In this document: one piece after another, positions 7,936-16,882 of the stretch
How the letters are laid out: the number at the start of each line of letters is the position of its first letter
Numbering within the stretch: the stretch's first letter is position 1
Source of the DNA: UA16 sp002292325
GTDB lineage: Bacteria > Bacteroidota > Bacteroidia > Flavobacteriales_D > Sanyastnellaceae
Reading direction: 5' to 3'
DNA: 64,000 bases
Assembly (NCBI GenBank): GCA_943788645.1
Contig: CALSRC010000003.1
Span: 21,944 to 85,943 of the forward strand
Notes under the pieces: generated by a model
The model's database searches: none
What the model was told of the DNA's origin: nothing
The model's input: the letters and a program-made list of their open reading frames with translations, nothing else
Position numbers and translations under genes: made by a program

Positions 7936-9987
7936 TTATTTTTTTAATCGAATCTCGAATTCGGTTCTTCGATTCTTTGCGCGTCCTTCGGCAGAATCAT
8001 TCGATGCGATGGGGGCAGATTGTCCCATGCCTTCAAAAGACACTTGGGTTTCCGCGACACCAAAACCGATGAGTGATTGAGCGACTTTTTCGGCACGTTC
8101 TTCGGAGAGTTGCTGATTCTCTTCTGGAACACCACGGTCATCTGTGTGCCCTATAATTCGAACGCCAATCGCCTTGTTTCTCAAGAGATAAGCGGCAAAA
8201 ATCTCGAGCATTAACTCACTCGTGCGATTGATGTTAGAAGAATTTGTTCCGAATTGGATGTCACCGATTTCAAACGGTTCTCCATTTTTGGATGGTGCGA
8301 GCTCAATGTCAGCAGAAACCCGTTCTTTCTGAGTTGCGTTGGCTTCGTGATCATATAGAACCTGTGTCTCAAAAGCAATGCCATCTGCTTCCGCTACGAG
8401 CAATACATCTTCATCGGCACCCGCTTTGACTACAGAGGCGAAATGTCCATCGCGTCCATCGAATGCAATTTCTTGGACTTCTTTCGATTGAGCATATTGC
8501 AAATAGAGCCGAGCCCCTTCAGGAACTTGCTGATTGGAGTCCTCTAGCGAACCTTGAACGATGAAGACATTCTCTGGTTTAAATTCGGGGGGAACTTGGA
8601 AACGAATGATGTCCATGGCTTGGGTTCCATCCCGGCGTCCAGCGAAAAATGCCTCTCCTCCATTGGTGCTTACAATTAAGCCATGCTCATCACCAGAGGT
8701 ATTGAGTGGAGTTCCAAAATTCACGGCAGGTCCCCATGTTCCATTTTCATCTCTTCGACTCATCCAAATGTCATACCCTCCGCCGCCTGGAGTTCGGTCA
8801 CTTGCGAAATACAAAGAAGTTCCGTCAGGATGTAAAAATGGTGCTTTGTCATTGGAATCAGAATTGATTGGCTCAGCAAGAGGCGAAGGGGCGGTCCAAT
8901 TTCCTGAATCATCTCGGATGGATCGCCAGATGTCCATGGTAGGATTTCCGTTTGGATCCTTGCGGCTGTTGGCGTTGACCCCAGCAAAATAGAGCTCTTT
9001 CCCATCGGCACTGAGCGCTGGTTGGGCTTCCCAGCCGTCTGGTGTATTGATGGCCTCAATTGGGACAAGCGGATCCCAATCGTAAAAGAATGCGCCATTG
9101 TCGTCTCGGTCGACGATTTCGTATGAAGAAAAAAACACATCAATGTTATCCGAATTCTGGGCGTTCGGATTGGCCGCCGCAATGTACATTTCTCGATTGT
9201 CGACAGATATGCTCGCTCCTCCATATCGAGTTCCGGTGTTGAATGGGCTCTCCAGTGCAACTCCCTGATCAAAGTCTTCATCGAGGTCACGTCTGGCAAC
9301 GTGAAAAACTTCGGACTCCGTTGAAATCACATCTCCTTTGGCTTTGTAACGCATCCGACGCGTGAAAAAGAGCATCGAACCATCCGGAGAAAGTGCAGGA
9401 AGGAATTCATCGGTCGTTGTACTGACGGGCTGAACCGGTTCGGGAGTATACTGGCCTTCATTTTGATAGAAATCCATGTAGAAAGAAATCATGGGCATGA
9501 CCTCTTGCACCTCCGTTAATTGTTTTTTTCGCCGCTTGCCGATTGCTTCCTCTGATGCAGCGGGAAATTCAATGTATTCAGTGAAATACGCGAGCGCATC
9601 CGCATATTCTCGGTCTGCATAGGCGATGGCGCCCAACATGTACCATGCATCCGCCCGATAAAATGGGCATTGGTCAACCAACGTTTCCAAAGGTTGTCTG
9701 GCCGGATAAAAACTTCCGCGTGATCGTTTAATGCCATTGAACTCAAGCTTGCCCCATTCGAAGAGGCAGGCCATGCAGGTTTCATCGCGTTCAAAAGCTT
9801 CCTCAAAGAAAGCAACCCGTTCGGCGCGTTCATATTTAGAGCCGTTTTGGCCTTTCTCGATCAATTTGAGGATCTTTCCCTCGGGAACATGCTCACATTC
9901 TAATTCTTCATCATCCCATTGAGCGAGGGAGGAGGTGATGCCCAAAAGGGGAAACAATGCGAAACAGACCAGGCGGTTCATGTGCAA
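7936..9987 (-). CDS. PorE-like TPR / PD40 propeller / OmpA-family outer-membrane protein
   Basis: 683 residues with a signal peptide (MNRLVCFALFPLLGITSSLAQ) and no lipobox. Domains in order: TPR helices (about 30-165), WD40-like PD40 beta-propeller blades (about 190-460, recurring ALSPDGSMLFF, ALSADGKELYF and LHPDGTSLYFASDR), a beta-sandwich of carboxypeptidase-regulatory type (about 475-570), and a C-terminal OmpA peptidoglycan-binding domain (about 580-683, with GHTDDRG and NRRTEF). This is the architecture of PorE, which links the type IX secretion machinery to peptidoglycan. Paralogues with the same architecture exist in Bacteroidota, so a porE symbol is not justified. ATG codons at 9987 and 9981 are both possible starts. 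The symporter gene ends 8 bases upstream. Confidence 0.82.
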   Translation of the reverse strand: MHMNRLVCFALFPLLGITSSLAQWDDEELECEHVPEGKILKLIEKGQNGSKYERAERVAFFEEAFERDETCMACLFEWGKLEFNGIKRSRGSFYPARQPLETLVDQCPFYRADAWYMLGAIAYADREYADALAYFTEYIEFPAASEEAIGKRRKKQLTEVQEVMPMISFYMDFYQNEGQYTPEPVQPVSTTTDEFLPALSPDGSMLFFTRRMRYKAKGDVISTESEVFHVARRDLDEDFDQGVALESPFNTGTRYGGASISVDNREMYIAAANPNAQNSDNIDVFFSSYEIVDRDDNGAFFYDWDPLVPIEAINTPDGWEAQPALSADGKELYFAGVNANSRKDPNGNPTMDIWRSIRDDSGNWTAPSPLAEPINSDSNDKAPFLHPDGTSLYFASDRTPGGGGYDIWMSRRDENGTWGPAVNFGTPLNTSGDEHGLIVSTNGGEAFFAGRRDGTQAMDIIRFQVPPEFKPENVFIVQGSLEDSNQQVPEGARLYLQYAQSKEVQEIAFDGRDGHFASVVKAGADEDVLLVAEADGIAFETQVLYDHEANATQKERVSADIELAPSKNGEPFEIGDIQFGTNSSNINRTSELMLEIFAAYLLRNKAIGVRIIGHTDDRGVPEENQQLSEERAEKVAQSLIGFGVAETQVSFEGMGQSAPIASNDSAEGRAKNRRTEFEIRLKK

Positions 9988-9995
9988 TGATGATC

Positions 9996-11399
9996 TTAAT
10001 CAGTAGGCGGTGAAAGTTCGCCTTCGGATGCAGCAATGATGGAGGATACTGCGCCATCTCCTGTTACATTGACGACGGTTCGGCACATATCCAAAATGCG
10101 GTCAATGGGGAAGATGAGCGCAATCCAAGCGGGATTGAGCCCCACACTCTCCAATACGATAATCATCAAAACCAACCCCGCTGATGGCACTGCAGCGGCG
10201 CCAATTGACGCCAGTGTTGCTGTCAAAACAATCACCGCTTGCTGTGTCCATTCCAAATCAACCATGTGAAATTGGGCAAGGGCCACGACCGCAATCGCCT
10301 GGTACATGCTCGTTCCGTCCATGTTCACGGTCGCACCGATGGGCAGCACGAACGACGAAGTGCGGTTGCTGACTCCAAGTCGATCATGCACACATTGCAT
10401 GGTAACGGGCAGGGTGGCCACCGAACTGGATGTTGAAAAAGCGGTCAGCTGGGCGTCGCGCATCCCATTTTGAAACCGCTTCCAAGTGAGCTTTTTAATC
10501 GATAATGCGACGAGGGAAGGATAAAAGATGAAGACCATAAAACTCAATCCCAGGACCACCACGAGACCATAGCGCAGTAAAAAACTGAGCAGTTGTTTGA
10601 GCATTTCAGGTTCGGAACCCGCCGCTTTAACGATCTGTCCCGCCATGAGTGCAAAAACAAAAAACGGCATGGCCTTCATGACCACCCAGACCATTTGAAT
10701 GAACACTTCATTCAGCGAATCTATGGCCCGGGTGAGCGGTCGCTTTTTATCGTCAGGCAAACCCACAACCACGACTCCAAAGAAGATGGCGAAGAAGATG
10801 ATTTGCAACATACTCATGTCGACCAAAGAACCGAATATGTTCTTTGGGACAACATCGACCAGAGGCTGCAGCGGTCCTGACTTTTTCGTCGTAGAAGCCT
10901 TGTTTAATTTGTCCGTCACCCACTCACTGGATGCGGCTTCCTCCTGGGCAATGAATTCTACCAAATCAGCTTTGGCGGGATCGTCCACCATGCGCATGTC
11001 ATCCAGCGCTTGAATTCCATTCGCGTCGCGCCAAAGTTCATACCGGATCCGGTTTGCTTCGAGTAATGCTGGGTCGGCTCCTGCTCCCGGTTTAAAGATG
11101 TTCACCAAGACCAAACCAATGACAACTGCCACCATGGTCGTGAGCACGTAGGTTACGAGCGTTTTGACGCCCATTCGACCCAGCTTTTGGATGTTACCCA
11201 AGCTGGTGACTCCGCTGATGATGCTAAACAAGACGAGCGGCACAGCGATCAATTTCAATAGATTGATGAAAATGTCGCCGAATGGCTGGATATAAGCCAA
11301 AGTGAAATCATTCCATCCCAGTGTTACGCTTAACCAAGCGTATGCCACTCCGAGAAGCAAGCCAATAATGACCTGCCAGTGTAATGCCAATCCCTTCAT
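9996..11399 (-). CDS. Dicarboxylate/amino-acid:cation symporter (DAACS family)
   Basis: A 467-residue inner-membrane secondary transporter with about eight hydrophobic helices and two re-entrant loops. Diagnostic motifs are the serine-rich hairpin STSSSVATLPVT near residue 325 and the substrate/sodium motif NMDGTSMYQA near 362, as in GltP, GltT and DctA. A hydrophilic insert of about 90 residues (about 105-195) separates early helices and is longer than in E. coli GltP. Likely substrates are glutamate, aspartate or C4-dicarboxylates; motifs alone do not decide. The gene has its own leaderless-type promoter (11400-11411) and is followed closely by the PorE-like gene. Confidence 0.9.
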   Translation of the reverse strand: MKGLALHWQVIIGLLLGVAYAWLSVTLGWNDFTLAYIQPFGDIFINLLKLIAVPLVLFSIISGVTSLGNIQKLGRMGVKTLVTYVLTTMVAVVIGLVLVNIFKPGAGADPALLEANRIRYELWRDANGIQALDDMRMVDDPAKADLVEFIAQEEAASSEWVTDKLNKASTTKKSGPLQPLVDVVPKNIFGSLVDMSMLQIIFFAIFFGVVVVGLPDDKKRPLTRAIDSLNEVFIQMVWVVMKAMPFFVFALMAGQIVKAAGSEPEMLKQLLSFLLRYGLVVVLGLSFMVFIFYPSLVALSIKKLTWKRFQNGMRDAQLTAFSTSSSVATLPVTMQCVHDRLGVSNRTSSFVLPIGATVNMDGTSMYQAIAVVALAQFHMVDLEWTQQAVIVLTATLASIGAAAVPSAGLVLMIIVLESVGLNPAWIALIFPIDRILDMCRTVVNVTGDGAVSSIIAASEGELSPPTD

Positions 11400-11411
11400 G
11401 GGTCTAATTTA
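11400..11411 (-). promoter_or_regulatory. Promoter -7 element of the symporter gene, leaderless type
   Basis: In the sense of the gene the sequence TAAATTAGACCC lies directly before ATG. The TA is 12 nt from the ATG, the same spacing as in seven other genes of this window. It fits the Bacteroidota -7 consensus TAnnTTTG apart from one base. Confidence 0.5.
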
Positions 11412-11441
11412 CGGACTGACCGGGCACCTCCCGTCCAGATT

Positions 11442-12524
11442 TCAGAGCTGTGACGTGCGGTTTATCAACCAATGGTCGGCCAATACTAACAACGCCATGG
11501 CTTCCACAAGTGGCACCGCCCGAGGCAAAACACACGGGTCGTGCCGGCCTACGCCGTCAATGATGACCTCTTCTCCTTTGTCATTTATGGAATGTTGAGG
11601 TTGAATCAACGTTGAAACGGGTTTGAACCCCATGCGCAGTATGAGGTTTTCACCATTCGTGATGCCTCCTTGAATGCCTCCGCTGTGATTGGACGTTGTG
11701 CGTGGCGTTCCATGTTCGTCGGCCATCCAAGGATCGTTGTGTGCTGAACCCCGCATAAATGTTCCTGCAATGCCAGAGCCAATTTCCATGCTCTTGACCG
11801 CTGGCAAGCTCCACATCGCCTGTGCCAAAGCTGCTTGAAACTTATTGAATACCGGATTTCCTAGTGCTTGTGGCATGCCTTGGCAGACGAGAACGATGGA
11901 TCCCCCTACGGTATCCCCCGATTGCCTTGCCATTGCGATCCGTTCTTCCATAGCGGCGGCTGTCGAAGGATGCGGGCATCGGGTGGGATGAGCATCTACT
12001 TCGCCGGGTGGAAAGAACGCAGGTTCAAATGGAACCACGAGGTCTTGAACACGCTCGACGTACGCACTGCACTCCAGTCCTGTTGCCTGAAGTAATTGAC
12101 GTGCTATAGCGCCTCCGACCACACGGCACGCGGTCTCTCTCGCGGAGGACCGTCCACCTCCGCGGTGATCGCGGATGCCGTATTTCTTGGTGTAAGTGAA
12201 ATCAGCGTGGGATGGGCGAAATGCATCGGAGAGGTGGTCGTAATCTTGGGGCCGGTGATCCGCATTTGGAATGGTGAAGCCGATAGGCGCACCTGTGGTA
12301 CGTCCTTCGAAAAGACCGCTCAACCATTCGACAGTATCCGATTCTTTGCGCTGGGTTGTCAGCGTTGATTGTCCAGGTCGTCGTCGGTCCAATTCGCGTT
12401 GTATGGCCTCTAAGTCCAATTCGAGTCCTGCGGGGCATCCATCAATTACGCCGCCAATGGCCTTTCCATGGGATTCGCCAAAGGTGGTCAAACTGAACAA
12501 GGTGCCAAAGGTGTTTCCTGCCAT
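11442..12524 (-). CDS. aroC: Chorismate synthase
   Basis: Last step of the shikimate pathway: 5-enolpyruvylshikimate-3-phosphate to chorismate, needing reduced FMN. 360 residues, the usual length. It begins MAGNTFGTLFSLTTFGESHG, whose GESHG is the family signature, continues with RRRPGQ near residue 47 and the FMN/phosphate-binding GGGRSSARET near 121, and ends with ATVNPG-type segments replaced by DGVGRHDPCVLPRAVP near 325. The ATG at 12524 is preceded at exactly 12 nt by TAAATTTG, a perfect TAnnTTTG box. It is transcribed divergently from hutI. Confidence 0.97.
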   Translation of the reverse strand: MAGNTFGTLFSLTTFGESHGKAIGGVIDGCPAGLELDLEAIQRELDRRRPGQSTLTTQRKESDTVEWLSGLFEGRTTGAPIGFTIPNADHRPQDYDHLSDAFRPSHADFTYTKKYGIRDHRGGGRSSARETACRVVGGAIARQLLQATGLECSAYVERVQDLVVPFEPAFFPPGEVDAHPTRCPHPSTAAAMEERIAMARQSGDTVGGSIVLVCQGMPQALGNPVFNKFQAALAQAMWSLPAVKSMEIGSGIAGTFMRGSAHNDPWMADEHGTPRTTSNHSGGIQGGITNGENLILRMGFKPVSTLIQPQHSINDKGEEVIIDGVGRHDPCVLPRAVPLVEAMALLVLADHWLINRTSQL

Positions 12525-12569
12525 GGTTCAAATTTACGCAAGCGACCAGGGGTTTGCTACCTTGCAGGC
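12525..12569. promoter_or_regulatory. Divergent leaderless promoters of aroC (-) and hutI (+)
   Basis: Only 45 bases separate the two start codons. On the minus strand TAAATTTG (12536-12529) precedes the aroC ATG. On the plus strand TACCTTG (12558-12564) precedes the hutI ATG at 12570. Both TA elements are 12 nt from the ATG, which places the expected transcription start at or next to the start codon. The 15-mer TACCTTGCAGGCATG recurs exactly at 33516-33530. Confidence 0.6.
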
Positions 12570-13820
12570 ATGCGAATGCTATGGAAGAACATCAAAGGGC
12601 TTGTTGGAGCATATGATTCACCCCCAAGTCGACTCCGAGGAAGTGAAATGGCGGATTTCCCATTGTTGGAAAATGCTTGGTTGGCAATTGATTCGGGCAA
12701 AATCGCTGATTTTGGTCCAATGGAGACTTTTCCCGGTATCGTCGATTGGACGGGACTGGACGTCGTGGATTGCGAAGGACGGTATGTTTTGCCATCCTGG
12801 TGTGACAGCCACACCCATTTGGTCTTTGCAGCTCCTCGGTCGCATGAGTTCATGAGCAGACTGGAGGGCAAGACCTATCAACAGATAGCCGACGAAGGCG
12901 GGGGGATTTTGAATTCTGCAAGGGCTTTGCAATTGATGCCCGAGGACCAACTTTTCGAAGAGGCGTTGGTTCGGTTGCAGCACGCGATGCAAGCGGGTAC
13001 GGGAGCGATTGAGATAAAAAGTGGCTACGGACTAGACGATGAGGCGGAATTGAAAATGCTCCGGATAATTCAACGACTGAAGGAAGCCGTACCTATTCCC
13101 GTCCGCCGCACTTTTCTCGCATGCCATGCTGTTCCAGAGGGAAATTGGACTGCCACCACTTGGACCCGCCATGTTGCAGAGCACCTATTGCCCCGAGTCC
13201 AAAAAGAAAAATTAGCGGATTATGTTGATGCCTTTTGTGAAAAAGGATATTTCGGTTTGGAGGAGGTGAGCACGCTTTTAGAAGCGGCATCAAAAGAGGG
13301 ACTTGCAGCCAAAGTACATGTAAACCAATTCAATGCGTTTGGAGGAGTGAAATTGTGCACCAACTTGGATGCATTGACGGTGGACCATCTCGAAGTCTTG
13401 GAACCGGAGGACCTTGAGGCGCTGAAGTCAAGTTCCAACACCCGCACCATGGCATGCGCTTTGCCCGGTTGCTCGTACTTCTTGGGAATCCCATACACTC
13501 CCGTTCGTGAGTTGATCAAGGCAGATGTAGCGGTGGCGCTAGCAACCGACTTTAACCCAGGCTCTGCACCATCGAGTAACATGGAGCGTATCGTTCAGTT
13601 GGCCATCCTCAAAATGAAGATGCTTCCACTTGAAGCCATCGCTGCGGCAACCCTCAATGGAGCTGCGGCGATGGAGGTATCCGATCAGGCGGGCGTAATT
13701 GCTCCGGGCAGGGCCGCAAATGTTTTGGTTACAAAACCCATGCAGGGGCTGGAGGGATTTGGCTATGACTTTGGAGAAAGTTCCGTGGAAAAGGTGTTCA
13801 TTGATGGTGTGGAAGTCTAA
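12570..13820 (+). CDS. hutI: Imidazolonepropionase
   Basis: Hydrolyses 4-imidazolone-5-propionate to N-formimino-L-glutamate in histidine degradation. 416 residues of the amidohydrolase fold. Metal and substrate motifs are visible: CDSHTHLVFAAPRSHEF near residue 78 (metal His pair), ACHAVPEGN near 190, HVNQFNAFGG near 245, DHLEV near 270 and LATDFNPGSAPS near 320. I take the ATG at 12570 because it is next to a good promoter and matches the family N terminus; upstream in-frame codons would run into aroC. It is followed after 50 bases by the formiminotransferase gene, which uses its product. Confidence 0.95.
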   Translation: MRMLWKNIKGLVGAYDSPPSRLRGSEMADFPLLENAWLAIDSGKIADFGPMETFPGIVDWTGLDVVDCEGRYVLPSWCDSHTHLVFAAPRSHEFMSRLEGKTYQQIADEGGGILNSARALQLMPEDQLFEEALVRLQHAMQAGTGAIEIKSGYGLDDEAELKMLRIIQRLKEAVPIPVRRTFLACHAVPEGNWTATTWTRHVAEHLLPRVQKEKLADYVDAFCEKGYFGLEEVSTLLEAASKEGLAAKVHVNQFNAFGGVKLCTNLDALTVDHLEVLEPEDLEALKSSSNTRTMACALPGCSYFLGIPYTPVRELIKADVAVALATDFNPGSAPSSNMERIVQLAILKMKMLPLEAIAAATLNGAAAMEVSDQAGVIAPGRAANVLVTKPMQGLEGFGYDFGESSVEKVFIDGVEV

Positions 13821-13870
13821 CTTGATTCAACGCGTATGCGCGTATTTTCGGGTGGTAAAATTTGAAAACA

Positions 13871-15562
13871 ATGCAACGATTGGTTGAATGCGTGCCCAAC
13901 ATTTCAGAAGGGCGCAACAAATCCGTTATTGATGCGGTCGCTCGTGTAGTTGAGACGGTGGAAGGCGTCCGCTTATTGGACGTGGATCCAGGCAAGTCGA
14001 CCAACCGGACGGTCATTACGTTTGTTGGACCTCCAGAGCACATCGGAGAGGCGGCGGTCCGGTTGATCAAAAAGGCATCGGAATTAATTGATATGCGGAA
14101 ACACCGGGGAGAACATCCGCGGATGGGAGCAACCGATGTCTGTCCTTTTGTGCCGGTCAGTGGAGTGACCATGGAGGAATGTGTGGCCATTGCCCATGCG
14201 GTTGGAAACCGTGTTGGTGAGGAATTGGGAGTTCCTGGATATTTTTATGAGGCTGCAGCAACGGTGCCTGCCCGCTCAAACTTGGCCCACTGCAGAAAAG
14301 GACAATACGAGGGACTGGGCAAATTGGAAAGCGCAGAGGGCGCTCCGGACTTCGGGCCTGCTGTCTGGAACGAGCAGACACAGCGATCAGGAGCAACGGC
14401 CATTGGAGCGCGCGATTTTTTAATTGCCTACAACATCAATTTAAATACGACCAGTTCTCGCCGTGCGAACGCCATCGCCTTTGATATCCGTGAATCTGGA
14501 AGGGTGAAGCGTTCCGGCGGACCAGGAAGCGAAATAGCGAAGGACGCTCAAGGAGATCCTGTTCGGATTCCAGGTTCGTTGAAAGCGGTCAAAGGCATCG
14601 GCTGGTACATAGAAGAATATGGAATAGCGCAACTTTCTTTGAATTTAACCAACATCCAGGTCACGCCAGTGCACATAGCTTTTGATGAGGCGTGCTCGAA
14701 AGCACGGGAACGTGGCATTCGGGTGACCGGCTCAGAATTGGTTGGTTTACTTCCACTGCGGGTGCTCACAGATGCGGCCGATTATTTTTTGAAAAAACAG
14801 CAACGGAGCTTGGGAATTCCGGATGTCGAGAAGGTCAAAATAGCTGTAAAATCCCTGGGCTTGGATGATTTAGCCCCCTTTGATGCCAATAAAAGAGTCA
14901 TTGAATACGTGATCGCTGATTCTGGTCAAACCCCTTTGTTGGATTTAACTTTGGGCGCATTTGCTGAAGAAACAGCGTCAGAAAGTCCCGCACCTGGCGG
15001 AGGTTCAGTGGCTGCATATTCCGCTACGATGGGAGTAGCGCTCGCGACCATGGTAGCAAACTTATCTTCCCACAAACGAGGATGGGACAATCGATGGGAG
15101 GAATTTAGCATCGTTGCTGAAAATGGGATAAAGCTTCAACAGCAGTTGGCTTTATTGGTTGATGCCGATACAGCGGCATTCAATGCGATCATGGAGGCCT
15201 ATGGAATGCCGAAGGCTACGGATGCTCAAAAGGCGGATCGGCACGCTGCAATACAAGCAGCCACCAAGAATGCGATTGAGATTCCCATGCAAGTGGCTCG
15301 ATTGGCTTCCGAATCCATGGACATTGCGCGTCAAATGGCGATGAAAGGAAACCCGAATTCCATTACCGATGCAGGCGTAGGAGCGATGGCGATTCGAACA
15401 GGAGTGAAAGGGGCAATCCTCAATGCTCGGGTGAATTTGCAGGATTTGAAAGATGAAAAGTTTGCATCTGAGGTGGAGAAGGAATGTGCCATGTTATCGT
15501 CGGCCATTGATGCTTCTGAAACTGAAATTCTAGAGCAAGTGGAGAAAGTACTCAAGGGATAA
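13871..15562 (+). CDS. ftcD: Bifunctional glutamate formiminotransferase / formiminotetrahydrofolate cyclodeaminase
   Basis: Transfers the formimino group of formiminoglutamate to tetrahydrofolate and then releases ammonia to give methenyl-THF, finishing histidine breakdown. 563 residues. The N-terminal transferase half starts ECVPNISEGRN and includes KHRGEHPRMGATDVCPF near residue 75 with the catalytic His. The C-terminal cyclodeaminase half begins near 355 with ESPAPGGGSVAAYSATMG, then helical segments such as MKGNPNSITDAGVGA. The fusion is common in animals and in Bacteroidota. The ATG at 13871 is preferred over a TTG at 13862, and TAAAATTTG lies just upstream. It ends at a bidirectional terminator shared with rplS. 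Confidence 0.94.
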   Translation: MQRLVECVPNISEGRNKSVIDAVARVVETVEGVRLLDVDPGKSTNRTVITFVGPPEHIGEAAVRLIKKASELIDMRKHRGEHPRMGATDVCPFVPVSGVTMEECVAIAHAVGNRVGEELGVPGYFYEAAATVPARSNLAHCRKGQYEGLGKLESAEGAPDFGPAVWNEQTQRSGATAIGARDFLIAYNINLNTTSSRRANAIAFDIRESGRVKRSGGPGSEIAKDAQGDPVRIPGSLKAVKGIGWYIEEYGIAQLSLNLTNIQVTPVHIAFDEACSKARERGIRVTGSELVGLLPLRVLTDAADYFLKKQQRSLGIPDVEKVKIAVKSLGLDDLAPFDANKRVIEYVIADSGQTPLLDLTLGAFAEETASESPAPGGGSVAAYSATMGVALATMVANLSSHKRGWDNRWEEFSIVAENGIKLQQQLALLVDADTAAFNAIMEAYGMPKATDAQKADRHAAIQAATKNAIEIPMQVARLASESMDIARQMAMKGNPNSITDAGVGAMAIRTGVKGAILNARVNLQDLKDEKFASEVEKECAMLSSAIDASETEILEQVEKVLKG

Positions 15563-15607
15563 AGCCGAAGTGGATCGCCCATCTGGATGAATCAAAATTT
15601 GTACAAT

Positions 15608-15640
15608 AAAAAAGGCCCGCAAAACTGCGGGCCTTTTTTT
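15608..15640. terminator. Bidirectional intrinsic terminator between ftcD and rplS
   Basis: GGCCCGCA (15614-15621), loop AAAC, TGCGGGCC (15626-15633), flanked by an A-run on the left and a T-run on the right. It serves both convergent genes. Confidence 0.93.
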
Positions 15641-15662
15641 GGCTTCGTGAGTGAAGTAAGTT

Positions 15663-16058
15663 TTATCGTGCAACGTTTCGGCGCTCCTTGATTCGAGCAG
15701 CCTTTCCAGTCAGTTCACGTAGGTAATAAATTCGCGCTCGACGCACTTTACCTCGTTTGTTGATTTCGATGCTGTCAATCAATGGTGAGCATACGGGAAA
15801 TACCCGTTCGACACCAATCCCTGAGGCCATTTTGCGTACGGTAAATGTTTCGGTCGTTCCAATGCCGCGACGCTGGATGACTACCCCTTGGAATTTCTGC
15901 AATCGCTCCTTGCTTCCTTCAATAATTTTTATCGTCACCGAAATGGTATCCCCGGCTCGGAAATCCGGCCATTCTGGGGTTTCGACCAACTTGCTTGCAA
16001 TATCCTTGATGCGGTCCCATAATCTTCGCTTTTTCGACTCCCGTGAATTGGGGTGCAA
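15663..16058 (-). CDS. rplS: 50S ribosomal protein L19
   Basis: Large-subunit protein at the 30S-50S interface. The core is clear: FRAGDTISVTIKIIEGSKER, then QKFQGVVIQRRG, TFTVRKMASGIGVERVFP and KRGKVRRARIYYLR. The ORF has 131 residues, a little longer than usual (115-120). There is no in-frame ATG near the expected start, so TTG at 16058 is chosen; the first dozen residues (HPNSRESKKRR) look non-native and the true start may be another rare codon. It lies 36 bases after trmD, the conserved trmD-rplS pairing. Confidence 0.92.
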   Translation of the reverse strand: MHPNSRESKKRRLWDRIKDIASKLVETPEWPDFRAGDTISVTIKIIEGSKERLQKFQGVVIQRRGIGTTETFTVRKMASGIGVERVFPVCSPLIDSIEINKRGKVRRARIYYLRELTGKAARIKERRNVAR

Positions 16059-16094
16059 TATTACAAATAATCCTGGTAGGTTCGGAAGACTTTA

Positions 16095-16779
16095 TCAGGA
16101 ATCTTTTTGCAATAAATCTGGTCGGCGGGATTTTGTTCGATCATAGGCCTGTTGCTCCATCCATTTTTCAATGGCTGCGTGGTCGCCTGAGCGCAAAATT
16201 TCAGGCACTTCCCATCCATTATAATTGGCTGGTCTTGTGTAAATGGGAGGTGCAAGCAAATCGTCTTGAAAGCTATCAGTCAGTGCACTCTGTTCGTCTC
16301 CAATCGCTCCAGGAAGTATCCGAACGATAGCGTCTGTGAGCACTGCAGCGGCCAATTCGCCGCCCGATAAAACATAATCCCCAATGGATAATTCCAAGGT
16401 AATGACATGCTGGCGCAACCGTTCGTCAATGCCTTTGTAATGACCACAGATCATCATCACATTTCCGCTGATGGACAATTGGTTCACCCGAGCTTGTTTC
16501 AACGGTTCACCATCGGGCGTTAAATAAATGATTTTCACTGTACGTTCGTTCGGATCGAAGTGCATTCACAGCATCCAATATGGGTTGAATGGTCATGACC
16601 ATGCCAGCGATGCCCCCAAATGGTTCATCATCTACCTTTTTGTGCTTGTCTTGACTCCAATCTCGAATGTCATGCACACAGATTTCGACGACTCCATTGT
16701 CTTGGGCACGTTGGATAATGCTATCTGAAAAGGGGCTTTCGAGCAAATTAGGTACAACCGTCAGGATGTCTATGCGCAT
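16095..16779 (-). CDS. trmD: tRNA (guanine37-N1)-methyltransferase, one frameshift in this sequence
   Basis: Methylates G37 next to the anticodon to prevent +1 frameshifting, using S-adenosylmethionine through a trefoil-knot fold. The N-terminal part (from ATG 16779) reads MRIDILTVVP and DDEPFGGIAGMVM. The C-terminal part, in another frame, reads IIYLTPDGEPL, ICGHYKGIDER and IGDYVLSGGELAA, then the C-terminal domain. Removing one base from the TTTT run at 16532-16535 joins them as SERTYSEIIYLTPDGE, exactly the family pattern. The enzyme is normally essential, so a sequencing error is the likely cause. Divergent from ppc. Confidence 0.9.
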
Positions 16780-16882
16780 GATGAATGGATTGATTCCAAA
16801 TTTACGGCAAGACCGAATTGGCGAGATAAGGAATCCAATAAACTCGCTTTCAGTTTCTACCTTTGGTATTCAGCAAGAGACG
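16780..16882. promoter_or_regulatory. Divergent promoters of trmD (-) and ppc (+)
   Basis: In trmD sense TAAATTTG starts 25 nt before its ATG. In ppc sense TACCTTTG (16858-16865) starts 25 nt before its ATG at 16883. Both are perfect TAnnTTTG boxes, implying short leaders of about 13 nt. No Shine-Dalgarno-like GGAGG is present. Confidence 0.6.

Noticed and set aside
12468..12569. Upstream in-frame extension of hutI
   Set aside because: It would overlap the start of aroC; family alignment and the promoter support ATG 12570.
16507..16565. Programmed frameshift in trmD
   Set aside because: The site is a plain TTTT/AAAA run without a slippery heptamer or downstream structure, and other genes show the same kind of indel.
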